DNA of 64,000 nucleotides. Origin: VAZQ01 sp035293945 (GTDB lineage: Bacteria > Pseudomonadota > Alphaproteobacteria > Rhizobiales > Xanthobacteraceae). Each line of letters begins with the position of its first letter. The stretch's first letter is position 1. The stretch covers positions 62,001-126,000 of the forward strand of contig DATGLV010000008.1 of the NCBI GenBank assembly GCA_035293945.1, written 5' to 3'. Of the stretch, positions 45,719 through 58,130 are shown piece after piece. The position numbers and the translations under genes are program-made. The notes below the pieces were generated by a model. The model saw only the letters and a list, made by a program, of their open reading frames with translations. It had not been told where the DNA came from and ran no database searches.

Positions 45719-46000
45719 TCAGCGGGCCGCGACCGGACCGAGGAGCTTGGCGCAGCGCTGCGCCTGGGCAAGCGCCGAAGCGTAATATTCGACGTCGCTG
45801 ATATAGAGCGGGTTCCGGTCAGCCATCGCGTTCGCCTTGGCCGAGTAGGCCTGGAGCTGCTGGATGCTGGCGTTGTACTGGGCGACGGTGCCCGTGCAGG
45901 TGTCGGCGGCGCGCGCGGGCGAGGCAAGCGCAAAGCCGCAGACCACGAGCGTCAGCGCCACGAAGATGCCGCTGCGGAAGCTGGTGCGAATGCTGGCCAT
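45719..46000 (-). CDS. Small exported protein with two cysteines
   Basis: The product has 93 residues; GGGGAGG lies six bases from the ATG. A signal peptide (SGIFVALTLVVCGFALASPARA) ends at AADTC. The 62-residue mature part is helical and Ala/Gln rich (YNASIQQLQAYSAKANAMADRNPLYISDVEYYASALAQAQRC), with Cys35 and Cys83 likely paired. I do not recognise the family; similar short periplasmic helical proteins occur in related genera but with no known job. It lies 122 bases upstream of the convergent-side pump gene on the same strand, so it is the gene after emrB in that direction, though probably a separate unit. Confidence 0.65.
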   Translation of the reverse strand: MASIRTSFRSGIFVALTLVVCGFALASPARAADTCTGTVAQYNASIQQLQAYSAKANAMADRNPLYISDVEYYASALAQAQRCAKLLGPVAAR

Positions 46001-46122
46001 GGCGTCCTCCCCTGAGAACTTCCACCTCACCCCTGCGGGGCTTTCAATCGTTAGTCGCGGGCAGGCGGAATTTGGTTCACATATGGTTAATCTATTTCGC
46101 AAGCCATTGAGAACGCTGGAGA

Positions 46123-47706
46123 TTAATGCCCTCCGGCAGCCGCCGCCAAAGCCCCGGCCGGCCGCCGCATGACCAGGGCGAGCGCCCCGAAGATCGCGAA
46201 CAGCACGGCGAGCATGAGGAAGACGTCAGCAAACGCCATCACCACACCTTGCTGGCGGGTGAGCATCATCAGCTGCTTGAGCGCCATGGCCTGGGCGTCG
46301 CTGCCGAAGCTCTGAAACCGCGCCGTGAGCTGGGTCAAGACTTCCTGAGCCGGTTGACGCCCCCAGGTCACGGCGTCGTGCAGGCGCGCGAGGTGCAAGT
46401 CGATGCGGTGGTCGAGCACGGTGTTGAGCGCCGCGAGCCCAACCGCGCCACCGAGGTTGCGCGAGAGATTGAACAGGCCGGACGCGTTCTTGAGCCGCTC
46501 GGGGGCGAGCGTGCCGAGCGCCACATTGGTGATCGGGATCATCGCCAGCATCAGGCCGACACCGCGGAAGATCTGCGGCCACAACAGTTGGGCAAAATCC
46601 CAATCCTTGGTCAGATAGGTCATCTGCCAGGCGCCGAGGGCAAAGATGCCGAAGCCGGCCATCAACAAAATGCGCGGATCGACCTTGCTTCCGAGCCGGC
46701 CGACGATGGGCGCAGTCACGAACATGGCGACGCCGGAAACAAACAGGGTCTCGCCCACCATCAGGGCGTTGTCGCCGCGGATCTCCTCGAGATAGAGCGG
46801 GAACAGATAGGTGAGACCATAAAGCCCGATGCCGAGCACGAAAGAGAACAGGCTGCCGAGCGCGAAGTTGCGGTTGGCATAGGCCTTGAGGTCGACGATC
46901 GGAAACCGTGTGGTGAGGACGCGGGCGAAGAAGGCCACGGCCGACAGGCCGGAGACCACCGTCAACAGCGTGATGGTTTGATCGTCGAACCAGTCCCAGC
47001 GGGTCCCCTCCTCCAGCACGTATTCGAGCGAGCCGAGGAACGCCGCCATGAAGCCGAGCCCCCACCAATCGAAGTTGCGGAACAGCGACCAATCGGGCTC
47101 GTCGAAATCGATGAGCGCGAGCGCCAGCGCGGTCACCGCGATGCCGGGGAGGACATTGATGAAGAACAGCCAATGCCAGGACAAGGCATCAGTCAGATAG
47201 CCACCGACGGTCGGGCCGACGGTCGGCGCGAGCGTCGCCACAAGCCCGATGATGGGCACGAACATCTGCTGCTTGGAACGCGGAAAGATCGTGTAGATCG
47301 AGGCGAAGACGGTCGGGATCATGCCGCCGCCGATGAAGCCCTGAACCGCGCGCCAGAAGATCATCTCGTTCATGGACGTGGTGAAGCCGCAGATCAGGCT
47401 GGAGATCGTGAAGCCGGCCGCAGCAGTCGCGAACATGATGCGCGTGCCGAGCGCTCGCGACAAAAATCCCGACAACGGAATGGCGATCACCTCGGCGATC
47501 AGGTACGCGGTCTGCACCCAGGAAATCTCGTCCTGCGAGGCCGCAAGCCCCGCCTGAATCTCGGCGAGCGACGCCGACACGATCTGGATATCGAGCACCG
47601 CCATGAACATTCCGAAGCACATGGCGATGAACGCGATGAGCCGGCGCGGATTGACCTGCTCCTCTGCGGGCATTGCCTGGATCGCCTGTGCGTTGGTTGT
47701 CGACAT
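46123..47706 (-). CDS. DHA2-family (EmrB-type) MFS multidrug exporter
   Basis: The product has 527 residues. Fourteen membrane helices are expected for DHA2 transporters and the hydrophobicity fits. The family motifs are present: FMAVLDIQIVSASLAEIQAGL (motif D1), ISWVQTAYLIAEVIAIPLSGF, the motif A region SRALGTRIMF, and motif C APTVGPTVGGYLTD in helix 5. The length and the WHWLFFINVLPG motif are typical of EmrB. It exports hydrophobic compounds by proton antiport through a tripartite channel with the HlyD-like protein encoded 47 bases upstream. Repression by the divergent TetR is likely. Confidence 0.92.
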   Translation of the reverse strand: MSTTNAQAIQAMPAEEQVNPRRLIAFIAMCFGMFMAVLDIQIVSASLAEIQAGLAASQDEISWVQTAYLIAEVIAIPLSGFLSRALGTRIMFATAAAGFTISSLICGFTTSMNEMIFWRAVQGFIGGGMIPTVFASIYTIFPRSKQQMFVPIIGLVATLAPTVGPTVGGYLTDALSWHWLFFINVLPGIAVTALALALIDFDEPDWSLFRNFDWWGLGFMAAFLGSLEYVLEEGTRWDWFDDQTITLLTVVSGLSAVAFFARVLTTRFPIVDLKAYANRNFALGSLFSFVLGIGLYGLTYLFPLYLEEIRGDNALMVGETLFVSGVAMFVTAPIVGRLGSKVDPRILLMAGFGIFALGAWQMTYLTKDWDFAQLLWPQIFRGVGLMLAMIPITNVALGTLAPERLKNASGLFNLSRNLGGAVGLAALNTVLDHRIDLHLARLHDAVTWGRQPAQEVLTQLTARFQSFGSDAQAMALKQLMMLTRQQGVVMAFADVFLMLAVLFAIFGALALVMRRPAGALAAAAGGH

Positions 47707-47753
47707 GCGGCTCTCCCTCGGTTTCCCCGGCCAGTTCGCGCTTGAAAGCCTGA

Positions 47754-49007
47754 TCAGTCGGCCTGCGCGGCCGCGGTCTGCGCGGCCACGGACGCTTTGG
47801 TGTTGACGCTGACCACAACCGACATCCCGGGCCGCAGCAAGCTCTCGCCTGCCACTTCGGGCGGAACGCTGATGCGCACGGGCAGGCGCTGAACGATCTT
47901 GGTGAAGTTGCCGGTCGCGTTGTCGGGCGGCAGCAGCGAGAACACCGCGCCTGATGCCGGAGCAAGCGATGCTATCGTGCCCTCGATAGTCTGATTGGGC
48001 AGCGCATCGACCGAGATGTCGACCTTCTGCCCGGGCCGCAGATTGGCGAGCTGCGTCTCCTTGAAGTTGGCATCGACATAGACCTCGTCGAGCGGCACCA
48101 GGCTCGCAAGCCGCTGGCCGGGTTGCACGTAGTCGCCGGTCTGCACTGCGCAGTTGCCGATTACGCCGTCCATTGGGGCGCGGATCACCGTGAATGACAG
48201 GTCGCGCTCGGCTTTGGCGAGCGCCGTCTTCAGCTCGTCCAGCGTCTTGACCGCTTCCTGTTGCTGCCCCTTGAGGACGTCGACATTGGCTTGCGCGGCA
48301 TCGGCCGCCGCTTGCGCGCTCTGCACACCGGCGACGGCTTGATCACGGCTTGACTGCGCCTGCTCAAGCGTCTGCCGGCTCGCATAGTCGCGCTGCGCCA
48401 GGGTCTGCTGCCGATCAAGCTCGAGCTGCGCGCGGGTCGAGGCTGCTTGCGCCGAGGCGAGTTGGGCCTTGGCCTGGGCGACGGAAGCCTGCTGCGCAAC
48501 CACCTGGCGCCCGATACGATCGATGGTCGCCTCTTGGGTCGCGACCTTGTCGCGCGCCGACTCGACCGCAAGACGGAAGTCGCCATCATCGATGGTAGCG
48601 ATCACGTCACCGGCACGAACGCGAGTATTGTCCTCGATCGCAATGGTCGAGATGTAGCCGGCGATCTTGGCTTCGAGCGTGGTATTGTGCGCGCCCACAT
48701 AAGCGTCGTCGGTCGATTCGATGAAGCGGCCGACGGTCCACCAATGGTAGCCGTACGTGCCGGCGCCGCCGCCGATCGCCAGCGCCAGTGCACCGAGAAG
48801 CAACAGCTTGCGGGCGCGGGATGCGCGAGCACGAGCGGGCTGAGCCTCGATCGTCACTGGAAGCCGGACCGCTTGCGCGGGGTTGTCCTTGGCGGTCTCA
48901 GGGGCCAAAACCTCGGTCCTGGACGCGGACGCCTTCGCCCAATCCTCCTTGCCTGCCTTCGGGGTGTCGCGGCCGGCAAATCCACCTGTTTCGCGATCGG
49001 CGTACAT
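47754..49007 (-). CDS. HlyD/EmrA-family membrane-fusion protein
   Basis: The product has 417 residues. A ~65-residue cytoplasmic tail precedes one membrane anchor (KLLLLGALALAIGGGAGTYGYHWW). Then comes the lipoyl half-motif (STDDAYVGAHNTTLEAKIAGYISTIAIEDNTRVRAGDVI), a long coiled-coil hairpin (~150-275, rich in Ala, Gln and Lys), the second lipoyl half (LSFTVIRAPMDGVIGNCAVQTGDYVQPGQ) and the beta-barrel (LDEVYVDANFKETQLANLRPGQKV). It is the periplasmic adaptor of the EmrB-type pump downstream and is the first gene of that operon, controlled from the operator region at 49041-49114. Confidence 0.93.
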   Translation of the reverse strand: MYADRETGGFAGRDTPKAGKEDWAKASASRTEVLAPETAKDNPAQAVRLPVTIEAQPARARASRARKLLLLGALALAIGGGAGTYGYHWWTVGRFIESTDDAYVGAHNTTLEAKIAGYISTIAIEDNTRVRAGDVIATIDDGDFRLAVESARDKVATQEATIDRIGRQVVAQQASVAQAKAQLASAQAASTRAQLELDRQQTLAQRDYASRQTLEQAQSSRDQAVAGVQSAQAAADAAQANVDVLKGQQQEAVKTLDELKTALAKAERDLSFTVIRAPMDGVIGNCAVQTGDYVQPGQRLASLVPLDEVYVDANFKETQLANLRPGQKVDISVDALPNQTIEGTIASLAPASGAVFSLLPPDNATGNFTKIVQRLPVRISVPPEVAGESLLRPGMSVVVSVNTKASVAAQTAAAQAD

Positions 49008-49040
49008 GTGATCCTCCTCCGGTTATCCCGGTGCGGGCCA

Positions 49041-49061
49041 TTGACCGAACCGTTCGGTCAA
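49041..49061. promoter_or_regulatory. Perfect TetR-type operator 1
   Basis: ttgaccgaac-c-gttcggtcaa is a perfect 10-bp inverted repeat with a single central base. It lies 34 bases before the emrA-like start. Confidence 0.85.
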
Positions 49062-49093
49062 CTATCTACTGGAGGAAAGGAATGCTGTCAACG

Positions 49094-49114
49094 TTGACCG
49101 AACCGTTCAGTCAA
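49094..49114. promoter_or_regulatory. TetR-type operator 2, one mismatch
   Basis: ttgaccgaac-c-gttcagtcaa is the same palindrome with one changed base. It is 53 bases (about five turns) from operator 1, on the tetR side. Confidence 0.8.
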
Positions 49115-49210
49115 TGTATTTTATTCATGGCTGACCCGTCGGTCCCGCATGCGGCCCGATGAAGCACTGAAAACGTTTGGTTTTGGAGGAAATTGGAGCG
49201 GAGGATTGGA

Positions 49211-49861
49211 ATGAGCGCACAAACCGAAAAAGTCCTCGAACGGGCCGCCAAGCCCGCCGAGGAGGAAAGCAAGAAGCGCTGCCAGATCATCGAAGGCGCC
49301 CGCAAGGTATTCCTCGCGCAAGGCTTTGACGCGACCAGCATGAACGAGGTCGCCCGGGTTGCCGGTGTGTCCAAGGGCACGCTCTATGTCTATTTCCAGA
49401 ACAAAGAGCAGCTGTTCCAAGCGATGGTCGGACAGCAATGCCGGGAGCAGCGCGAGCGAATTTTCGCGCTTGACCCGGAAGATCACGACATCGAGGGGGC
49501 GCTGACGCGCGTCGGCTTGGCGCTGGTCGAGTTCCTGTGCCAGCCCGGTCGCGCCCCCTCGTTACGGACCGTCATCGCCATCTCCGAGCGCATGCCGGAG
49601 CTCGGGCGCCAGTTCTATGAAACCGGTCCGGCCTTCGGGCTCGCGCACCTGACAAGCTATCTCAAGGCGCAGGTCGCCGCCGGCGTGCTGGCAATCGAGG
49701 ACTGTGAGGTCGCAGCGGCGCAGTTCATGGATTCCTGCTCGGCGACGCTGTTCAAGCCGATCCTGTTCAATTTCGGCACCTCACCCACCCATGAGCAGAT
49801 CGAGCACGTGGTGAAGACCGCGGTGCGCATGTTCGTTACGGCCTACCGGGTGAAGTCCTGA
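49211..49861 (+). CDS. TetR-family transcriptional repressor of the divergent efflux operon
   Basis: The product has 216 residues; GGAGG precedes this ATG by seven bases. The N-terminal helix-turn-helix (CQIIEGARKVFLAQGFDATSMNEVARVAGVSKGTLYVYFQNKEQLF, ~29-75) is a clear TetR_N domain, and the C-terminal part resembles the AefR-like/TetR_C domain (MPELGRQFYETGPAFGLAHLTSYL). It is divergent from the EmrAB-type operon, and two copies of a 21-bp palindrome lie between them, so it probably represses both directions until a pump substrate binds. The ligand is not predictable. Confidence 0.92.
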   Translation: MSAQTEKVLERAAKPAEEESKKRCQIIEGARKVFLAQGFDATSMNEVARVAGVSKGTLYVYFQNKEQLFQAMVGQQCREQRERIFALDPEDHDIEGALTRVGLALVEFLCQPGRAPSLRTVIAISERMPELGRQFYETGPAFGLAHLTSYLKAQVAAGVLAIEDCEVAAAQFMDSCSATLFKPILFNFGTSPTHEQIEHVVKTAVRMFVTAYRVKS

Positions 49862-50000
49862 GGAGCGCGAGCATTTGCTCGCGCGTCTCGAAGGACGGCC
49901 AAACGCTCAGAGCCTGCATCCAACGAGACACCATGCCATCAGGCTCAGGATCAGGACGTCGTTAGTTGCTGCACCAATCCCTGAAGGGAAAAGCCTCCGC

Positions 50001-51023
50001 TCATGGCGGTGCCATGCCGGCGGCCTTGGCCTGTTCGGCGACGGCTTTGGCGATCGGCGTCCAGCGCACCATCTCATCCTTGATGAAAGCCGTGTAGCCG
50101 GCAGCGCTCAATGACTTCGTTTCGATTGCTTCATGCTCGAGGCGCGCCTCTACGTCGGGCGCGTGCATTGCCTTCACCACCTCGGCATTAAGCCGCTCGA
50201 CGATTTGCGGCGGCAGGTTCGCGGGTCCCGACAAGCCAAACCAGGTCGAAGATACCAAGCTCGGATAGCCGAGCTCCTTGAAAGTCGGAATGTCCGGATA
50301 GGCGGGCACCCGCTCCTCCGTGCCGATGCCGAGCCCGCGCAAGGTGCCGGCCTTGAGCTGTCCCGAGGCGGCGGAGAGCGCCAGGGAGCCCATGGTCAGG
50401 TGGCCGCCGAGCACGTCGTTCACGATCAGATTGGCGCCGCGATACGGCACATAGGTCATCTTGATGCCGGCCTCTCGCTGCAGCATCTCGCTGACCAGCT
50501 GGGTCTGCGACCCATACGAGATCGTCGCATAGGTGAACTCGCCCGGGTGCGCTTTGGCGTAGGCCACGAACTCGGGCAGCGTCTTCTGCGGCAGGTCCCT
50601 GCTCACGAACGTCACGGTGGGCTGACCGCCCAGAAAAGCGACGTGGGTGAAATCCTTGAACGGATCGAACGGCAGCGGCGTGAAGGCCGGCGTAATGACG
50701 AAGCTCCCGAGGCTCGTGATCACGAACGTGTAGCCGTCGGCCGCCGAATGCGCGACCGATTCCTGGCCGATGATACCGCCGGCACCTGGCCGGTCCTCGA
50801 CCACGAAGGCTTGTCCAAATGCCGTGCCGAGCTTGTCAGCGACGATTCGCGTGAGAAGGTCGGCGGTTCCGGCGGCCGAGAACGGCACCACGATCTTGAC
50901 CGGCCGGGTCGGCCAATTCTGCGTCTGTGATTGGGCCGGCGCGGAGACACATAGCGGGCCGAGCGCTGACAGCAGAGCGAGCAGCTGGAGAAGCCGATTG
51001 CGAAGCATGCGCCATATTGCCAT
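50001..51023 (-). CDS. Tripartite-tricarboxylate-transport (Bug family) solute-binding protein
   Basis: The product has 340 residues from the first of two close ATGs (51023, 51008). A signal peptide (RLLQLLALLSALGPLCVSAPAQSQT) is followed by the Bug family core: WPTRPVKIVVPFSAAGTADLLTRIVADKL, VVEDRPGAGGIIGQESVAHSAADGYTF, DLPQKTLPEFVAYAKAHPGEFTYA, GIKMTYVPYRGANLIVNDVLGGHLTMG and ERVPAYPDIPTFKELGYP. Such proteins bind carboxylates in the periplasm for TctAB transporters, and many are orphans as here. It converges with tetR and follows the extensin-like gene by 34 bases on the same strand. Confidence 0.92.
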   Translation of the reverse strand: MAIWRMLRNRLLQLLALLSALGPLCVSAPAQSQTQNWPTRPVKIVVPFSAAGTADLLTRIVADKLGTAFGQAFVVEDRPGAGGIIGQESVAHSAADGYTFVITSLGSFVITPAFTPLPFDPFKDFTHVAFLGGQPTVTFVSRDLPQKTLPEFVAYAKAHPGEFTYATISYGSQTQLVSEMLQREAGIKMTYVPYRGANLIVNDVLGGHLTMGSLALSAASGQLKAGTLRGLGIGTEERVPAYPDIPTFKELGYPSLVSSTWFGLSGPANLPPQIVERLNAEVVKAMHAPDVEARLEHEAIETKSLSAAGYTAFIKDEMVRWTPIAKAVAEQAKAAGMAPP

Positions 51024-51057
51024 GTCGCGTCGCGATCGCAAACGGCCGCCGGCCGCG

Positions 51058-52392
51058 TCAATTTTCCCCGTCCGCGCCCGGCACCGCAATCGGCAGATTG
51101 CGGCGCTCCGTGTAGGCAAGCGGGCGTGCCCGTGGCGCCGGGATCGAGATGCCCTGCCGGTTGATTGATCCGGTCGCCGCGGGATCGCTGCGCCTTGCCG
51201 CAACATGCGCTCCGAGCCGGGCTGCGACTTCGTCGCCGGAGACCGGCTGCGGCTGACAGGCGCGCCGTCCACTCTGACGGCGCATCAGATCAACGTGGAT
51301 ATGATTGTAGTGGTACACGTTGTAGCCCGGCGCCAGCACGGTCGTGAACTCGTTGCAGGCACTTGCCTGAATGTCATGCAGGAATGCCTGCTCCTCGGGC
51401 GCGCCGTGCCAGCCGTGCTGCACATCAATCTTGCGGCCATCCGCGAAAGTGAAGGCGGCAATGTCCAGCGCATTGCCAAAGGCATGCTCTGAAATGGTCG
51501 CGTTGGGATCGCCGTTCATGCCGCGGCAGGAATAGGCGGAGATTTGCTTGATCTCAATCACCGGCTGGCGGATCCACTTCAGCGCCGCCGGCTGCACCGC
51601 CTCATCGATCCACTGATCGAGCACGGAAACGATTGGACAGGCGAGCGTCGCCGGAGGGCTGACGGCGACCGGACCGAGCGGAGCGCTCGCCGGCGCAGAA
51701 GAGATGGGCCCATAGGTGAACGGCCCCCTCGGACGCGACATCGGCTTCACGCTCTGGGTGACGGGGCGCTGGTCATAAGCTGCGGGCGAAGGATCGTAGG
51801 AGGAGCCTGATGCGGTTGCTGCGGAAGCCGCGGCGTTGGCGCGGGTCGCGGGCAAGCTCGCGGCCCGATACGGGCGACGGAAATCATAGTCGGTCGCAGG
51901 GCCATCACCCGCTGCCGGCGGATCAAGCGACAAGGGCTGACCATTCGGGATGATGGATGAAGGACGTGCGCCGCCGCCGGGCGACGGCGGCGGCAGATTG
52001 GCCCGCGTCACGTTCGAGCTGGGGGAGCGCGGCGGCGTCGACGGCGATGGCGCGATTGGCCAGGGCGGCTGTGTACTTGTGCCGGCATTCGGAACAGAGG
52101 CCGGCGGCCGCGGCTCGTCGTCGTAACCGAGCGGTAGGTTGTCACCACCCAGGCTCGACACCTTCAAGGGGATGTCGATGCCGCAGATCCCCGGTCCTTC
52201 GATCGAACTGATGCGGACCTTGCCGGCACCCTCCTTGACGGCGCCCGAATTGATGCAGGCCACCTCAGCGTCATGCCGCCAGGGCTCGCGCTCAGCGAAC
52301 AGGTAATGCCCGCAACCGGCGAGCAGGCCGAGCACACCACAAGAGAGCCCGCCGAGGACATAAGAGCGTAAGGTCGAGCGTAACGTCCGCAT
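51058..52392 (-). CDS. Extensin-like-domain lipoprotein
   Basis: The product has 444 residues. The N-terminus has a hydrophobic leader with lipobox (LLAGC), predicting a lipoprotein. Residues ~85-260 are a Pro, Ser, Ala-rich low-complexity region. The C-terminal ~170 residues match the bacterial extensin-like C-terminal domain: SVLDQWIDEAVQPAALKWI, SCRGMNGDPNATISEHAFGNALDIAAFTFADGRKIDV and YNVYHYNHIHVDLMRR. The H-x-x-x-N-x-x-D and H-x-H arrangement resembles metal ligands of VanY/D,D-carboxypeptidase-like folds, so a cell-wall role is plausible but unproven. Four Cys occur in the N-terminal and core segments. Confidence 0.85.
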   Translation of the reverse strand: MRTLRSTLRSYVLGGLSCGVLGLLAGCGHYLFAEREPWRHDAEVACINSGAVKEGAGKVRISSIEGPGICGIDIPLKVSSLGGDNLPLGYDDEPRPPASVPNAGTSTQPPWPIAPSPSTPPRSPSSNVTRANLPPPSPGGGARPSSIIPNGQPLSLDPPAAGDGPATDYDFRRPYRAASLPATRANAAASAATASGSSYDPSPAAYDQRPVTQSVKPMSRPRGPFTYGPISSAPASAPLGPVAVSPPATLACPIVSVLDQWIDEAVQPAALKWIRQPVIEIKQISAYSCRGMNGDPNATISEHAFGNALDIAAFTFADGRKIDVQHGWHGAPEEQAFLHDIQASACNEFTTVLAPGYNVYHYNHIHVDLMRRQSGRRACQPQPVSGDEVAARLGAHVAARRSDPAATGSINRQGISIPAPRARPLAYTERRNLPIAVPGADGEN

Positions 52393-52927
52393 GAGGCGGA
52401 CAATGGAGTGAATTTTGTTAACGACTCTTCAAGGTTACGATCCCATCCACCAGCTAAAGCAGCAGCCGCCATATATGGTTAAGGCCTGTATTGCCTGGCC
52501 GTTTCGCACGGGCGAAGCCGCCGGGGCCGTTGCCGTCGCCGCCGCGTCGCAAGGCCCCAATACCAACTTGATGACGCGCGGCCCGGGCGCTGCTGTCCAT
52601 GGAACTTTTTGATCGCGTGGCGAGCGCCGGATCAGTTCGAGCGCACCGCAACGAAGTTGCAATGCGCGTCGGATGTGCAAGACTCCCGCGCGCAGAGCGT
52701 TGACGCAACTCCATGTCTGATCATGCACAATTGCGTATTGGCGGAGCCCAAATCCGTTCGAAATACCTCCACGCTCGCGGATTTGTGAAACCAAAGAATG
52801 GTAATTTCATTCCGTTATGAGCCGTAAGAGCGGAACGTTTGCTGCGAAAAATCATGAAGTTGCAGATCAATGTGTGATTGTTCAGCGGACCACCAGAAGG
52901 TTCCCGCAACGCAAAAACATTTCTCGC
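52393..52927. other. Intergenic region, lower GC
   Basis: These 535 bases between the extensin-like gene and the small-ORF promoter hold no supported gene. The sequence from about 52700 is noticeably richer in A and T than the flanks. Short frames on both strands lack ribosome sites. Confidence 0.5.
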
Positions 52928-52956
52928 TTCAACTGCGCTTGGTGCTTTGCTAGACT
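52928..52956 (+). promoter_or_regulatory. Possible sigma70-type promoter for the small ORF
   Basis: TTCAAC (52928-52933), a 17-base spacer and TAGACT (52951-52956) precede the 27-codon ORF by ~33 bases. The match is moderate, so this is a prediction only. Confidence 0.45.
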
Positions 52957-52989
52957 CTTGCCACTCGAAACAAGGATGGAGCACCGTCT

Positions 52990-53073
52990 GTGGACCTTAC
53001 CGTGAAGCTCGACATGCTCGTGGTATTCGCTGTGTTCACTTTCGTAGGTGCGGTTTTGTTGGGAGCCTTTTGA
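52990..53073 (+). CDS. Tiny predicted membrane protein, 27 residues
   Basis: The ORF is GTG-initiated and encodes (V/M)DLTVKLDMLVVFAVFTFV followed by GAVLLGAF and a TGA stop. AGGATGGAG lies eight bases upstream, a good ribosome site. The peptide is a short polar N-terminus (DLTVKLD) plus one ~19-residue hydrophobic helix, typical of single-span small membrane proteins. It has its own candidate promoter upstream and a strong hairpin 165 bases downstream, making a self-contained unit. Too short for family assignment; I cannot name a function. It could instead be a chance frame, but the combination of ribosome site, membrane helix and compositional bias argues for coding. Confidence 0.55.
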   Translation: MDLTVKLDMLVVFAVFTFVGAVLLGAF

Positions 53074-53187
53074 GATCATCGGGTGTCAAGGACACCGTCC
53101 GCATCAGATCTCACGAACCGCAGATAAAAGCCATCAAACAACAAGACAACAAGACGGGGCAACAAACAGCATACAGCAGAGTGACAA

Positions 53188-53211
53188 GAGACAAAGAGAC
53201 AAAGAGACAAA
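53188..53211 (+). repeat. Three tandem copies of agagacaa
   Basis: Three perfect 8-base units are followed by agagccaa. They sit in an A-rich, G-poor stretch (53120-53230) that should be unstructured as RNA. Confidence 0.8.
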
Positions 53212-53238
53212 GAGCCAAGTCAGCAAGTTCGGCAAGGC

Positions 53239-53270
53239 AAACACCGGCGAGGGCAACCTCGCCGGTGTTT
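53239..53270. terminator. Strong 14-bp hairpin between the small ORF and metH
   Basis: aaacaccggcgagg (53239-53252), loop gcaa and cctcgccggtgttt (53257-53270) form a perfect stem. On the plus strand gattttgtc follows; on the minus strand it lies 28 bases after the metH stop. It may serve both directions, though the T-tracts are weak. Confidence 0.65.
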
Positions 53271-53297
53271 GATTTTGTCGCCGGAGCGTGCCGTGAA

Positions 53298-57053
<3,756 letters not shown>

Positions 57054-57152
57054 CTTTTCAAGCTTCCTGGTTCTTTCGTTCCTAGCCCCCTCACCCAACC
57101 CACTCCCTACGGGCGAGGGAGCGCGCCGCAGTGTTTGGCGCGGCAGTGGACA

Positions 57153-58130
57153 TCAGACGGGGCTGCTCTTCTCCTTCTCCCCTACGGGGCGAGGGGGCGC
57201 GCCTTCTGCGATGAGAGCCTGCGGCGCAGCCTCCTGGCCCGGCCGCAGCCCGAGCAAATGGCAGATGGCGTAGACGAGATCGGCCCGGTTCATGGTGTAG
57301 AAATGAAAATCGCTGACGCCGCGATCCACCAGATCGAGAACCTGCTCCGCCGCGACCGCTGCGGCGATCAGCTTGCGGGTCGCGGCATCCTGGTCGAGGC
57401 CGGCGAAGCGCTCGGCAAGCCAGGGCGGCACCGAAGTGCCGCAGCGCGCGGCGAAGCTCTGCATCTGCTTGAAATTCTGCACCGGCAGAATGCCGGGCAC
57501 GATCGGCACATTGATGCCGCGCGCGCGCACGCGGTCGAGATAACGGAAATAGAGGTCGTTCTCGAAGAAGAACTGGGTGATGGCGCGGCTGGCGCCGGCA
57601 TCGACCTTGGCCCTGAGCATGTCGATATCCGCCTCCACCGTCGGGCTGTCGGGATGCCGCTCCGGATAGGCGGAGACCGAGACCTCGACGTCGCCGATGC
57701 GCTTGATGCCGGCCACCAGATCGGCGGCATGCCGATAGCCACCCGGATGCGGCGCATAGCGCTCGCCGACGCCGGCGGGAGGATCGCCGCGCAGCGCCAC
57801 GATGTGACGCACGCCGGCGTCACGATAGGCGTGAATGACCGAATCAACTTCGGCGCATGTCGCGGCGACGCAGGTGAGATGCGCCGCCGGCACCAGCAGA
57901 GTCTCGTTAAGGATGCGCTTGACGGTCGCGTGCGTGCGCTCGCGGGTCGAGCCGCCGGCCCCATAGGTCACCGAGACGAAATTCGGCTTGAGCGGCGCAA
58001 GACGGCTGATCGCCTCCCAGAGCGTCGCCTCCATCTCGGCGGTCTTCGGCGGAAAGAACTCGAACGAGACGCGGATGCGCGGCTTGGCGCCTTCGTGCAC
58101 AAAACGGCTTGGACGCGACGCAGTATTCAT
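57153..58130 (-). CDS. metF: Methylenetetrahydrofolate reductase MetF
   Basis: The product has 325 residues. The start is fixed by GGGAGG seven bases upstream, and by the TGATG overlap with the preceding regulator gene. It is the FAD enzyme that makes methyl-THF for MetH. Visible are VSFEFFPPKTAEMEATLW, SVTYGAGGSTRERTHATVKRI, HLTCVAA, GVRHIVALRGDPP, ITQFFFENDLYFRYLDRVRARG and PGILPVQNFKQMQSFAARCGTSVP. The C-terminal ~20 residues (PPRPVGEKEKSSPV) are non-conserved. Confidence 0.97.
   Translation of the reverse strand: MNTASRPSRFVHEGAKPRIRVSFEFFPPKTAEMEATLWEAISRLAPLKPNFVSVTYGAGGSTRERTHATVKRILNETLLVPAAHLTCVAATCAEVDSVIHAYRDAGVRHIVALRGDPPAGVGERYAPHPGGYRHAADLVAGIKRIGDVEVSVSAYPERHPDSPTVEADIDMLRAKVDAGASRAITQFFFENDLYFRYLDRVRARGINVPIVPGILPVQNFKQMQSFAARCGTSVPPWLAERFAGLDQDAATRKLIAAAVAAEQVLDLVDRGVSDFHFYTMNRADLVYAICHLLGLRPGQEAAPQALIAEGAPPRPVGEKEKSSPV

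Noticed and set aside
46126..47745. 539-codon plus-strand open frame opposite the EmrB-type gene
   Set aside because: Antisense shadow; its translation is rich in Glu, Arg and His with no membrane or domain pattern.
52817..53005. 62-codon ORF starting MSRKSGTFA
   Set aside because: No ribosome site, overlaps the candidate promoter and start of the better-supported small ORF.
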